Origin: Oscheius dolichura
Taxonomy: Eukaryota; Nematoda; Chromadorea; Rhabditida; Rhabditidae
Length of the DNA stretch: 64,000 nt
Direction: 5' to 3'
Assembly (NCBI GenBank): GCA_932521035.1
Contig: OW051495.1
Span: 10,292,001-10,356,000, forward strand
The position numbers and the translations under genes were made by a program. Below the pieces are notes generated by a model that saw only the letters and a program-made list of their open reading frames with translations, ran no database searches and had not been told where the DNA came from. Below, in pieces: positions 11,623 to 22,478 of this stretch (within the stretch, counting starts at the first letter, position 1; every line of letters begins with the position of its first letter).

Positions 11623-12186
11623 TCACCTCCTTCGAACGGCAATAAGACGATGGCAACGGGGACAATAATGATGGGCATCTTTGAAAGCATCACAGCAGAT
11701 AAATATTAAAAATGGAAGGAAGATAATGCCAAGAATTAGGAAGATACAAGTCATTCCTCCGCTGACAAATCGACGATGAGTTACCACAGAGACATTGCAA
11801 TACGGGCAGGTCTCTGTATAGGGATGGAAACAGGGAGCCATCTGGAAATAACAAAATCATATTCTGGTTAAAAAGTGGAACTAGGTTACCTTGATTGGAT
11901 GAACGACGACAACATTGGGTTGGGCTACATAGACCGTCCGGGTCTGGCCTCCCGGTTGTAGAATTACTGCCTGGGGTTGCTGCTGCTGGACGTAGACAGT
12001 CTAAAGTAATCTTTGTTAAACGGTTCTGCTATAACCAACCTGTGGCGGAGGTTGGTTTATCGGCTGAAGAGGGGGGTTAGCTCTGGCTGCATCAACCGAT
12101 CCAATTGGCGGTGCGGTAAACGAAGCTCCTGGTTTGATGGCCTCATCGTAGCTTGGTGGATAGTTTGGCGGTCTCTCGTCGCCCAT
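11623..12186 (-). CDS. LITAF-domain membrane protein with PPxY motif
   Basis: Three exons (12186-12040, 12000-11890, 11841-11623) give 158 residues. The N-terminus is cytosolic and Pro-rich with PPSY (PPxY, a WW-domain ligand of NEDD4-type ligases). A Gln/Val-rich middle (TVYVQQQQPQAVILQPG) follows. The C-terminus is a LITAF/SIMPLE-like domain: CPYC, then a hydrophobic stretch (CIFLILGIIFLPFLIFICC), then YCPRCHRLI. The two CxxC knuckles bind zinc and the amphipathic hydrophobic segment sits in the cytosolic face of late-endosome or lysosome membranes. LITAF proteins act in endosomal sorting and ESCRT recruitment. Start, PPxY motif and both knuckles are intact. Confidence 0.9.
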
Positions 12187-13496
12187 ATTTTATTTTCTGA
12201 AATGTAATTGGTGAGAAGAACTGTGAGGGGAAAAGAAGACAGCTGGAAATGGGCGCTTATCAGGAGAGAATCAATCGCGGCTCTTCCCATGACGTGTCCG
12301 TGTGCCACAGTTTGCACACAAGCTATTGGGAAAGAAAGCAGGCCGAGAAAATGATGATATAGTGAGGTCTGAAGGGGCAACAAAGAGTCTCAACTGGAAT
12401 TGAAAGTAGAATTAGCTCGATATCCTGTAGAAAGACAAGAGGAAGGGAGATAGTGCGGGCATTTGAACATAGAAAAACCTCCCTTATCAGTTCTAAATGA
12501 GTTCAGAGTGATCAGAACCGGCTTTTACCCTCAAGAACGAGGGACCGATAAGAAGAAGAACGGCTGAAATGGGAAGAGAGCAGGAAAAGAGGACGATGTG
12601 TGTGAATTATTCTTCTGTCCTTTGTTTACCCTCCTAGGAATTGAGCAGGCGAATGGACGGGACTAATTCAAACAAAAAAGTGTCCTGTTTGATCATGTGT
12701 TGGGGGTGGATGACTTATCAGTTATGCGGGGAGAATTATTTCGGCCAATCTGGCACAAAATGGACTGTGACACTGGCAAAGGATTAAAAATGAGCGCCAC
12801 GGTCCTATTCAGGTCTAGAAATGGATTACGAAAGGATTTTCGAAACCACGCGGTACTTCAAGAGGACCAAAAGCTCATATTACTGATAAAATTAGTCGCC
12901 ACTCCCCAAAGCGGTGAGTCATTCTAATGCCTATGATGAAATTATTATTCAAGGCTTGTTTGTCGGAATTTCATGACGTTAGAAGTCCTTTTCTCCTATT
13001 CCACCATTTGAATAAGCAGTTTGGACCGTATCACTACTTCCTGGGCATTCGTATTTGCAAAACAAAGTAGAACTCGTGGTCAAAAACATTGTTCTGCATC
13101 GGTCTATTGCCTCTTTTTGGAGGATACACAACTTCTGAGAGACCCGAATTATTGAAGAAGATTAATGTTATACAAAATAAACAAGGATTATAGTCAGATT
13201 TCCCTTTCTCTCCCCTCTTTCTTGAGATCTTCATCTATGCGCAACAGAATGTGGGCTAGATATCTGCCTCACGCTATCTTGATATGGGGAAAAGGTCTTA
13301 TCTGGCATGGAGAATAGATCAAATTTCCCTTAAGTACGGAGGGAAATGGGTAACTCTTTGGAACAAACCTTGAGAGAACATCCCGATCAGGTATACCGTA
13401 TACAAAGTGCACTCCTTGAAGGTTTTATGTTATTTGTTAAAACATACAGACAAAAGAAAACGGGAATTGTTCAATAAATAAATAAAAGTTCTGCAG
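12187..13496. other. Intergenic, 1.3 kb, no convincing gene
   Basis: Open frames exist (for example plus-strand 12720-12915, followed by a good gtgagt donor and an open stretch around 12950-13070). Their frames do not join at the available splice sites and I recognise no family. It could hold remnants of a gene. The left end should contain the LITAF-like gene's promoter. Confidence 0.4.
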
Positions 13497-13712
13497 TTAT
13501 ACGGTAGTTTCATCGTTTGCTCGGTACTGTTGAACTCGATCTGTCCAGGTGGTCGGCTTCTTGAAGCAACCACATAAATATAGAAGCAAGACTATTGTGG
13601 AGGTGACAATAAAGATACAGAGCCCCAGTAGGGCAGAGATTTGATGGTCAGCTGCAAATGTCTTTATTAGTAAAGAAAGAAGGAGAAACAACTCACATAA
13701 AGTCTTGACCAT
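13497..13712 (-). CDS. Small single-pass membrane protein (hypothetical)
   Basis: ATG at 13712 and a stop at 13497 give up to 71 residues. The unspliced frame starts with a signal-peptide-like MVKTLCELFLLLSLLIKTFA, then has one helix (LLGLCIFIVTSTIVLLLYLC) and a short polar tail (TWTDRVQQYRANDETTV). A 44-nt segment inside the leader has a perfect gtgagt donor and a ttgcag acceptor. Removing it changes the frame once, and the downstream part continues in the same reading (MVKTL then SDHQISALLG). The protein would therefore be made with or without the leader. No family is recognised. Confidence 0.5.
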   Translation of the reverse strand: MVKTLCELFLLLSLLIKTFAADHQISALLGLCIFIVTSTIVLLLYLCGCFKKPTTWTDRVQQYRANDETTV

Positions 13713-14332
13713 TGCAACTAATGAAAAACGGAAAGCGGTGGGAGATATATAGAGAGCGACGGCTACAAAACCACTCCGTTGCCTTGCCTACCCCGTCACG
13801 AGGGACTCAACTACAAAAGTGTATTCTTATTGGCGTGGGGGAAACAAGGAAAGTGTGGTTCCATTTACGCAGGGGAATCTTTACTTCTGGGAGAGATCGC
13901 GGGGGTATTCGAGATTCTGCACGGTTGGGGACTTTTTAGGGATTTTTGGAACGAAAACAACGAGGATAAAAGTTTTGTAGTAATACAATTTGTAGAAAAC
14001 TGCCCTTTATTTCTAGAAAACGTGACTAGGTAATGTAATGATCAGGGTGACACAGTAGCGATCAGTCAGGCGATATTTATCCAGGACATTTCTGCAAAGT
14101 GATAGTTCTCTTTCCCAGAGAGGAATTCTTCGCAGGCTCTTAAATTTTGCACAACTACAGTAATACTTTCTGTGTAATGTTTACCGTAAAGATCGACACT
14201 GTGTCATTCCGCTCTGATCTATCGTTGTGCTAGGCAACTTGGCTACTTTCCTACAGGCATGCAATGTCATGATAGTATTACGATATTCAGAGAACCAGGG
14301 ACTCATTTTTAAGCCTAAAATTTTAGCCTTCG
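13713..14332. other. Intergenic, no gene seen
   Basis: Two overlapping plus-strand open frames (13712-14033) show no family similarity or splice logic. The AT-rich remainder shows nothing I can assign. Confidence 0.4.
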
Positions 14333-15971
14333 CTAGAGCTTAGAAGTAATCGAACTAGAAAAAGAACTATTCCTGATCCGTTTGGCGTATTTCCAATTCA
14401 ACAAGGCGGCATGACCGACCAGAACCGAACTGTGCTTCTCTTCTATCGCTGATACATTGTTGAAAATCCTTCTGAAACCAATATTAGTCTGAAAAGGAAG
14501 AGTACAATGCCTAATATGGATACAAGCCGCTCTTTTTGGATCCAACATCACAGTCGTGTAATCTTCCCCCGTGTCTGGGTCAATGTAGTTCTTCAAGACG
14601 TTGTGCGTGTCTACTAGCTCGACCTGATGTTCTCACCCCAGTGTAGCAAAAAAGGAAAAGAGTACCTTGTCCACAATGTGTATAACCTTCCGGCTAGCAG
14701 TGCTAAAATATATGGGATCGAGAGAGTTCTTCGCAATTGGTTGTAGCTGCTTCAGATAGTCGAAGGAGACATCCGAAGGACGGTCCAGCTGTGCCAGTCC
14801 CAGCTAAAGGTAGCCTGTCTTTCCATAAGAAAGAAGAAACGTTCACCCTAGCAGAATAATGAATCCACGGGAAGCTGAACTGAGCACTGGTTGGGTTCTC
14901 CTTCTCAAATTGTTGAAGGAAAGGAATCAATCTTGTTCTCTTGCTGATCCATACAATCTCGTCCAGATCCATCATAGCCAGGTATTTGACCGTACCTCTA
15001 CACCAATTTCCCCCTTCTTTTATTCCAGGTAGGTACCTGGCTTTATAGAGAGCATTATTCAGCGCTGCTTCAGACACTAGATTGAAACTTCTCGAATTGG
15101 GATCCTCGCGGAGCCCGGTTTTATTCGTCTGAAATGGAAAACTGCCGTCTTCTTTCTGGATTAGGCAGCCCACTGGTTTCACAGGAAAATCCGACCACGG
15201 TAAAATCACCAGACCGTCTCCCAGTTCCCCTTTATAAAATTGGATAACAGCCTCTACTTGTCTACTCCATGAATGATAATAAATATAGAATATCGTGGCT
15301 CCATGTGTTAGCCAGGATTCAAAGTATTGGATAAGATTCTGCCAGTCGGCTAGATAATATGTCGGTTGGAGGACGACGCCAAGCTCATGCTTAGGCGGCG
15401 CTGTTATCCTCACATCTCTAAATGAAAGTTAGCTAGCTGCTTTCATCTCACAAACATGAATTTGAGAATGACTTCCAATTCGAATATTTTTATTGCAATT
15501 GTCCCGTTTTGCAGATCACGAGAGTTAACAGTCATCTTTCCATAGAAATCTGGAACTGTTGCCTAGAGAAGAGGATTGCGCCGAACCTTGAAAAGTACAT
15601 TGCCCAAATGTTCCCTGACACTTGGGATAATAACAGTTATAGTCTATAGAAAGAAACGTGTCTCCCGTTCTAATTTGGATATTTACCCTAGAAGGTACGC
15701 CTCTTACTTTCTCAAGATCTTACTCATTTCTGAAGTCTTTAATAAAGAAAAGGGCGATGGTATTGTCCTCTGTCCGGAAGACATCTCGGACATATACCTC
15801 ATTCAAGATAGGCCCGTTAAATTTTCGTGTGGCTTCTGGGGTGGGCTGAAAATATTCACGCTTCCGTCAGCAAAGAAACAATCATACCAGGATGTTCAAA
15901 ACGGTGAAAAGGAGAAGAGCTAGGAATACAAGGACAGTTACGGCAATGTAACGCTGCACCAACTTGTTCAT
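14333..15971 (-). CDS. GT92 (DUF23) glycosyltransferase A
   Basis: A minus-strand gene of about 450 residues in about seven exons. ATG 15971 opens MNKLVQRYIAVTVLVFLALL, a short cytosolic tail plus a signal anchor typical of a type II Golgi enzyme. The stem region has paired Cys (NCYYPKCQG). The catalytic part follows: VVLQPTYYLADWQNLIQYF, LTHGATIFYIYYHSW and MMDLDEIVWI, which is the DxD-type motif (DLDE) expected for a metal-dependent nucleotide-sugar transferase, then FSFPWIHYSA. GT92 enzymes of nematodes include GALT-1, which galactosylates core fucose on N-glycans; the acceptor here cannot be told. The exon before FPDFYGKMT is best joined with a 43-nt intron, although a 31-nt alternative also keeps frame. 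More diverged from copies B and C than they are from each other. Confidence 0.82.
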
Positions 15972-16495
15972 ACAAGAGAAAAGATGGATAAAAAGCCGCT
16001 TGAAACATGCTAGTCTTCTGCATGAATTAGCCCGTTTAGACAGAGATCTACATCGTGTTGTAGCAGTTTCTTTTGCAAACTCCAAGCTCTCCAGAAAACC
16101 GGAAATCCTTGATGCTATCGAGTTGCTTTCCAGCGAACATTTCGCTTTTCCATACTTGAGACATATTCTCAGTAGCTATTTGTGTTCCTCCTGCTCTGTG
16201 GTTCCCTATACTAATGCTATTCAGTTACAGTTACTTTTTTTTATGGGCACACCTTGTCCGTAGAGAGTATGCGTCGTATGCCCCTGATACTGACACCTTC
16301 CCTGTCTGTAAGGCTCAATAAAAAATTTTCCCTGTACGTGACGCTGTTCAATAAAATTGGTGAAAATTGCCAGCCATTTCGATTTATTCGTGCATGATCA
16401 TAGGATGAACTCTGGTCTGGTTTGGCTCTGGTTTTATAAGGACAATCATCAAGACCAAAAAAACTTTACAAAGTTGATACTTCTTGTCAAACAAG
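15972..16495. other. Intergenic between GT92 A and GT92 B
   Basis: GT92 A starts at 15971 and GT92 B ends at 16496 on the same strand, so this holds the promoter of A and the 3' UTR of B. An open plus-strand frame (15964-16263) overlaps it, but it has no recognised similarity and I treat it as chance. AATAAA-like strings lie near 16318 and 16350. Confidence 0.4.
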
Positions 16496-18375
16496 CTAAG
16501 GAACGCATTGAGTTTGAATGACAAAACGGAGATGTTCGGCGTAATGGACATTGATGACCGTTCCCTCTTCGGAAGAGAAGAAGTCGCCGGCAGCATTAGC
16601 ACACGGGGCAACTAATTTCGGTGGGATCTGTTAGAATACTGCAACAGTGAATAGACACAATACCCTGCACATATCCGGATTGACACAGTAGTTGACCTTA
16701 TTCGGCTCCGTGTACCAATACTTGTAGTATTTCTTATTGTAGCAATTCGAGATTATCGGGAAGTACGTACCCACAGAGGGCAGCCTGTTCCAGATTTCGG
16801 GATATTTGGATGACAGCCTGGGGAAAGTCAGCTGTATTCCGTGACTGTCACCTCTTGTAATCCTCCTCAATGGCTACAGTATCTGTCTTATTGAAAATGG
16901 TGGCGTCAGTTCTGTCAAAGTATGGCCAGAGTTTCTTTTCCTCGTTGGCATAGTTTAACTAAAGGAGGCACTATAAAAACGCTTTCTTTCCCATACCGGA
17001 TGTGCCTTTTTCAAGTGAACAATGACGTTCACCGTCGCGTTTGAATGTACTCCGGAATGTGCTCTATTCTTTTCCGGCATGTGAATTTCCGTGTGGTTGA
17101 TGTACTTTGGGTTCATTGCCGTTTTTCCCGTTTCCATCTCAAACTGTACTCCAGGAAGCAGTCGAAAACACTTACGACATTTAAAAATCTTGCAGAATGG
17201 AAAATATCAAAAGTGGAAAAAGCTTGTGGGCTTTCGTCTGGAAGAATAAGCAAGCATTTTCCATGGAAGTAACATACTGGCTTCGTAATAGACGTTCTCT
17301 TTCCTGTAGCTAACATATTCAAGATTGTGACCAAGAATAGAATATTCTTGCAGGTAAGTTGAACCGATTCTGGGGATAAGAATGTCGTCCAGGTCCATAA
17401 AGACCACCCATTGGGCTGATTCCTGTAAAAGCATGAGAGCATAAGAGACACATTACCTTATACTGTAACATACAATCACTCTGAGCTGCCTCCTGCGCCC
17501 TGAAGGACACATGTTGGTTTGGGTTGTACATGTACTCGGGGACAGAGGAGAATTTCAGTCGAGGGAACGGCTGTGCTTTCATGTAACCCTCCAAATCCAC
17601 ATTTAAGAGGAAACAAAAGGCGTTACCTCTTTCTCGTATATTTTAATCAGTTCATAAACAGGTTCGATCACACTCCGTACGTAGAGATGCATGAATGAGC
17701 CGTAGTGACGGTAGACATGGACGGCGAAGATGATCTGGTGCCATTGCTCGGCGGCGAACAGGGGAGAGACACACGTGACGACGTCCTTCTTCTCATAAGA
17801 AACAGTTTTGAAAGGCACCTGGATCAAATGAACTTTCTCTTTAAAAACTCACCTCGTGATACTTATTTCCTAGAGAGATCTCGAATTTTGTCATCTTTGG
17901 CACTCCAAAGCAACCGGCAAAGATACCTAGCATCTTACATGCGCGATCATGATCAACTACAGATCTAAACTTTCTGGATCAGTTAAATTAATGGGAAGAA
18001 ACACGAGACATTTCAAGCTTGCAGGTACTTGTCCTCGTCTCTCCGTTGCTCGAAGCCTTGACAGTCACGTTGCCCACCTTATCTGGCCAGTCATATGGAG
18101 CTATGAAATAGAGAGCCACGTTGTTATTCCCGATACTGAAAAGAAAGTACTGTAGAGTAAAGAGGAACGAGCCTTTCCGAAGTCGGGTAATAATATGTCG
18201 AGAAAACATAAACTTCGTAGGGGTCGGAGAGATCCGGCTTCTCTGTAGTTGTCACGCCTTTATTTCTTTGAGTAATGCCGTTATCGTATGTCCAATGTGT
18301 CGATCCATACAAAATACACAGAATACACATCCCAAAAACAAATAAAATATGTCGCCTCACGAGGAAGAATAACAT
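16496..18375 (-). CDS. GT92 (DUF23) glycosyltransferase B
   Basis: About nine exons; ATG 18375 gives MLFFLVRRHILFVFGMCILC, a type II signal anchor. Then come a stem (SDPYEVYVFSTYYYP), GNNNVALYFIAPYDW, CFGVPKMTKFEI, FAAEQWHQIIFAVHVYRHYG, the DxD motif VFMDLDDILIPR, SPQAFSTFDIFHSARF, VIVHLKKAHP, and a C-terminal Cys-containing region ending IQTQCVP (stop 16496-16498). This is the full order expected for a GT92 Golgi enzyme. Segments 17474-18128 and about 16500-16810 are almost identical, introns included, to inverted copy C at 20342-22241. The N-terminus and the exons after the DxD motif have diverged. Confidence 0.85.
17474..18128 (-). repeat. Left arm of a near-identical inverted repeat (inside GT92 B)
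   Basis: Read on the minus strand, this block matches 20595-21257 on the plus strand almost base for base, through exons and introns. The shared sequence includes an in-frame GTGAGTTTTT intron and the region encoding FAAEQWHQIIFAV. Confidence 0.85.
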
Positions 18376-18768
18376 GGAGGGGGGAATTAAAGCGGCCACG
18401 GAACTAGGCCTATCGGTTGCTGCGGATCAGCAGATCTACCAACTGGTACGGTTCACTGGAAAGGAAAGTAGTCTTTCACCATTTTTCAATTTTGATTATT
18501 TTCACTGTCATGCAATTGTTTCATTTCTTCCGAGTTACTGGTGGATTGAGAGGGGGAGTACCAAGGAATGCAATTTTCATGGGAATGACAGCAAGGATGT
18601 CATTCTGTATTCTGTAAATCAGCCCAATTACTTTTTTCATTCCGCAATTCCTTCTTATCTGCAAAATAATTACCTTTCGTTGATGCTATCGTTCCCGGAA
18701 TCCGATCAGATCGTATCTATTTGAAACGGTTCATAAAGAGCTCAAAGACCAGCTTTCTTTTCCTGAAA
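18376..18768. promoter_or_regulatory. Divergent intergenic region, GT92 B / sulfotransferase
   Basis: The 393 bases lie between two divergent start codons (18375 minus, 18769 plus) and should carry both promoters. I see no coding potential and no unambiguous core-promoter motif. Confidence 0.4.
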
Positions 18769-20151
18769 ATGTCGAATTTCAATGAAAATCGACGTAGACG
18801 GGCGTTTCTTATATTTATCTCCCTTGGAGCTGCTATTTACACTGTTAGAGTTCTCTACATGGCGTTAGTATCCTCTCTGTAATTTAAATTTACCGGGCTT
18901 TTTCTTAGAGGCACCTCTGGTGAAGCAGAGGCTAGTGCAACTATGGAAAAGGAGGCTCCTGTTCCGGAAACTACGACTGGTATCCGTATTTTACTCGTTC
19001 ACTAATATTTTCAGCAGATACTCCTATTTCATGTAAAAAGACGCAAACATTTGTGTCCAAACACAATAAGACGATCAACGGTCTATTAAAACGGCGCCAT
19101 TTGGAGAAAATACCTTTCAAAAAGGAAGAAATGGTCCCCGCTTTCATTGGCTATTCTGAGAATTACATTGTATGGGTTACTGTACCATGCGTATTGTTTT
19201 AAGTGTTTCAGGTAGAGCCTAAATATAACCTACTGACGTGTAACATTCCAAAAGTGTTGTCCACTGTAAAAGTCGGTCTATTCTGGCTTCTGAATAACGA
19301 GACCAGCTACAATGAGAGTAATTACACTTTATCCGTTGGCAATTGGGATATCTTGTAAGCAAATTAGATGTTCTACAATTATGTGGATTTTTTATGGATA
19401 TGATCATCTAGGAGGGGGAAGATACACCCTCTCCTCGGCACAGGAGCCTCTCCTTCCGGGATACACCAACTTCATGATCCATAGAGAACCGATGGAACGG
19501 TTCATAAGCGGCTATATCGACAAGTGCATAAAGTGGGATAATTTCTTCTGCTAACTGTATATATTATAGTTCTAATTATTGTTTTCAATGTGAAGACAAT
19601 ATCTCTTGTTACCTGGAAGAACAATACAAGAGATTAATGCTCTTTGGTAATGGATTCCGACTGGATGATGAGCATGGAATGGAAGATTTCCATTTTGCAC
19701 CTCAGACGTGGTTAGATGCGCTGACGACTTCAAATAAGTTTCAGGTTTTGTAAATTGTATGAGGCTTTTTATGATTATCGGCAAATAAAATACGGTACGT
19801 GACTTACCGAATACCGAGGAAGTACGGCTATTTTCTTTGAATATTACTTTAGAAAGCGGGGATAAGTTAGAGATGATGGTCGACGATATCGTGCAAGTAT
19901 TGAAGGATGCGTGTGTGGAAGAACCAGTACTTCAAAGAATACGATCAGAAATGATGGGTAAGTTGGTTATACAACAAAGGAAATAGAACCGTTTAGTTGG
20001 TAAAACTGGGCATTCTACCAGAGGTTCAGATTCTCGGTCAAAATACGAAAACGAAATACAGAATAATCCCAGAACTGTTGATCTGCTAACAAAAATGTAT
20101 TACTATGACTACATCGCGTTTGGATACCCTCTACCTAGGGCAGCTGTTTGA
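18769..20151 (+). CDS. Carbohydrate sulfotransferase-like protein (Sulfotransfer_2 family)
   Basis: A type II membrane protein of about 330 residues. ATG 18769 opens MSNFNENRRRRAFLIFISLG with a signal anchor. Then come LLTCNIPKVLSTV, matching the 5'-phosphosulfate-loop region ('c-x-I-x-K-x-x-S-T'), and FMIHREPMERFISGYIDKC, matching the 3'-phosphate loop (R-x-P-x-x-R-F-x-S). CFQCEDNISCYLEEQY, DFHFAPQTWFC and MYYYDYIAFGYPLP complete the family pattern. PAPS-dependent enzymes of this family sulfate Golgi glycans. In the middle exon pair, frame is kept if the 3' splice site is the AAG just before ATACACC, giving WDILYTLSSAQEP. It sits between the inverted arms of GT92 B and C. Confidence 0.82.
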
Positions 20152-20341
20152 TTGTGAACATGCCTTTGGCCCACAATAAATTTCTAGAAGATAAGGTTTT
20201 GGGGAGGTCATTTTCTGACCATTGTTGAAAATGGGTCACCTTGAGGTAACCTTGCTTCCTCCTATGTACCAGTTGCTGTCGATTCGCAGCCACCGATAGG
20301 CCACGGGATAGTTTCCGCTTCACCTTATTTCTCCCACCTTT

Positions 20342-22241
20342 ATGGAATCTCAATTTACAAAACTACATGGTTTATTCATTTGTGGTCTGTGTTCCCTTTT
20401 TATTTTGTATGGATGGAACCGTTCGACTTCCTGGGGAGTCCAACACGTCCAAAAGATAGCTGTGTCAACCACAGAGCCGCCTGATGTGTCGGACCCCTAC
20501 GAAGTCTTTGTTTCCTCGGCGTATTATTATCCAATCTCTGAGAGGTTTGCATCCTTTTCGGTAGATACCGTACTCCTGATTTTAGTATGGGCAACAACAA
20601 CGTGGCTCTCTATTTCATAGCTCCATATGACTGGCCAGATAAGGTGGGCAACGTGACTGTCAAGGCTTCGAGCAACGGAGAGACGAGGACAAGTACCTGC
20701 AAGCTTGAAATGTCTCGTGTTTCTTCCCATTAATTTAACTGATCCAGAAAGTTTAGATCTGTAGTTGATCATGATCGCGCATGTAAGATGCTAGGTATCT
20801 TTGCCGGTTGCTTTGGAGTGCCAAAGATGACAAAATTCGAGATCTCTCTAGGAAATAAGTATCACGAGGTGAGTTTTTAAAGAGAAAGTTCATTTGATCC
20901 AGGTGCCTTTCAAAACTGTTTCTTATGAGAAGAAGGACGTCGTCACGTGTGTCTCTCCCCTGTTCGCCGCCGAGCAATGGCACCAGATCATCTTCGCCGT
21001 CCATGTCTACCGTCACTACGGCTCATTCATGCATCTCTACGTACGGAGCGTGGTCGAACCTGTCTATGAACTGATTAAAATATACGAGAAAGAGGTAACG
21101 CCCTTTGGTTCCTCTTAAATGTGGATTTGTAGGGTTACATGAAAGCACAGCCGTTCCCTCGACTGAAATTCTCCTCGGTCCCCGAGTACATGTACAACCC
21201 AAACCAACATGTATCCTTCAGGGCGCAGGAGGCAGCTCAGAGTGATTGTCTTCTGCAATACAAGGTTTTTCTGACAACCAATGTTTTGATTTTCCCGTAG
21301 GAGTCAGCCCAATGGGTGATGCTTATGGATCTGGATGATATCCTCATCCCGAGGGCTGGTCCAACCTATTTCGAAGAATTTGCTGCCATGATTCATGGTA
21401 ACGAATTTATTCATTATAAAAAGGAAAATGTCTATTATGAGACCAGTGGGTGTAGCTCTTCGATTGGCGTATGTCGGTTAGTTTAGGCGATGCTCCACAA
21501 GCTTTTTCCACGTTTGATATTTTTCACTCTGCCCGATTTTTGAATGTGGTAAGCACTTTTCTAGTGACGGAAGAATAAAAAGCCATGATTCAGACAGAAG
21601 CAGGGAAAATAACAGTTCAACCGAAATATGCCAACCATACAGAAATCCATACGCTAGAAAAGAACAGAGAACATAAGGGAGCATATCCTTACGCCACTGA
21701 AAATACTATTGTTCACTTGAAAAAGGCACATCCAGTATGTGAAGAAAGTTCACTATCTTTCTCGAAGGCGATAGTTTAGATTGGCTATGCCGGCGAGGAG
21801 AAACAACTCTGGCCATACTTCTTCAGAAACGACACGACCATATTCAACGAGACGGATACTGTAGCAATCGAGGAAAACTATAAACGGTAACTGCTTTACA
21901 AATATTGTATCTTTCCCAGACTCTCGTATAAATATCCCGAAATCTGGAGCAAGCTGCCCTCTGTGGGTACGTACTTCCCGTTAATCTCGAATTGCTACAA
22001 TAAGAAATACTACAAGTATTGGTACACGGAGCCGAATAAGGTCAACTACTGTGTCAATCCGGATATGTGCAGGGTATTGTGTCTATTCACTGTTGCAGTA
22101 TTCTAACAGATCCCACCGAAATTAGTTGCCCCGTGTGCTAATGCTGCCGGCGACTTCTTCTCTTCCGAAGAGGGAACGGTCATCAATGTCCATTACGCCG
22201 AACATCTCCGTTTTGTCATTCAAACGCAATGCATTCCTTAG
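20342..22241 (+). CDS. GT92 (DUF23) glycosyltransferase C
   Basis: Inverted paralogue of GT92 B with the same exon plan. ATG 20342 opens MESQFTKLHGLFICGLCSLF, a type II anchor. The DxD motif reads MLMDLDDILIPR. The stop at 22239-22241 follows IQTQCIP. The exon ending GETRT joins to IDHDRACKMLG through an unusually long intron of about 68 nt for this gene. The central block (20595-21257) and last exons match B nearly perfectly, while the first exon and the region after the DxD motif differ. Likely a Golgi glycosyltransferase; the acceptor is unknown. Confidence 0.85.
20595..21257 (+). repeat. Right arm of the inverted repeat (inside GT92 C)
   Basis: Reverse complement of 17474-18128 with only scattered differences; about 2.5 kb of single-copy sequence containing the sulfotransferase separates the arms. 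A second shorter matched pair lies at about 21955-22235 and 16500-16780. Confidence 0.85.
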
Positions 22242-22355
22242 CCTGGTTATACAAGGATTGTTTTAATAAGCTGTCTAGTCTCCTGTGTTTTTTTCTGCCA
22301 CAAGCCTCGTCGGCTCTTCCCAGTTTCACGAGAAATACCACAATAATTTATTAGA

Positions 22356-22437
22356 TTAATCAACATTGAGCTTCTCTGAGCCACGAGCAAAATACATATT
22401 TATCGTCCCAGGATGAATGACGAGTCTGCAAACGGAC

Positions 22438-22478
<41 letters not shown>

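Noticed and set aside
12697..13080. Plus-strand open frames with decent codon usage and a gtgagt donor.
   Set aside because: Frames on the two sides of the candidate intron do not join, and no family is recognised.
17705..17968. Identical antisense frames at 17705-17968 and 20753-21016, looking like a conserved unknown protein pair.
   Set aside because: They are antisense shadows of the conserved GT92 B/C coding blocks.
19290..19440. Broken sulfotransferase centre.
   Set aside because: An acceptor at GGGGGAAG|ATACACC keeps the frame across the only doubtful junction.
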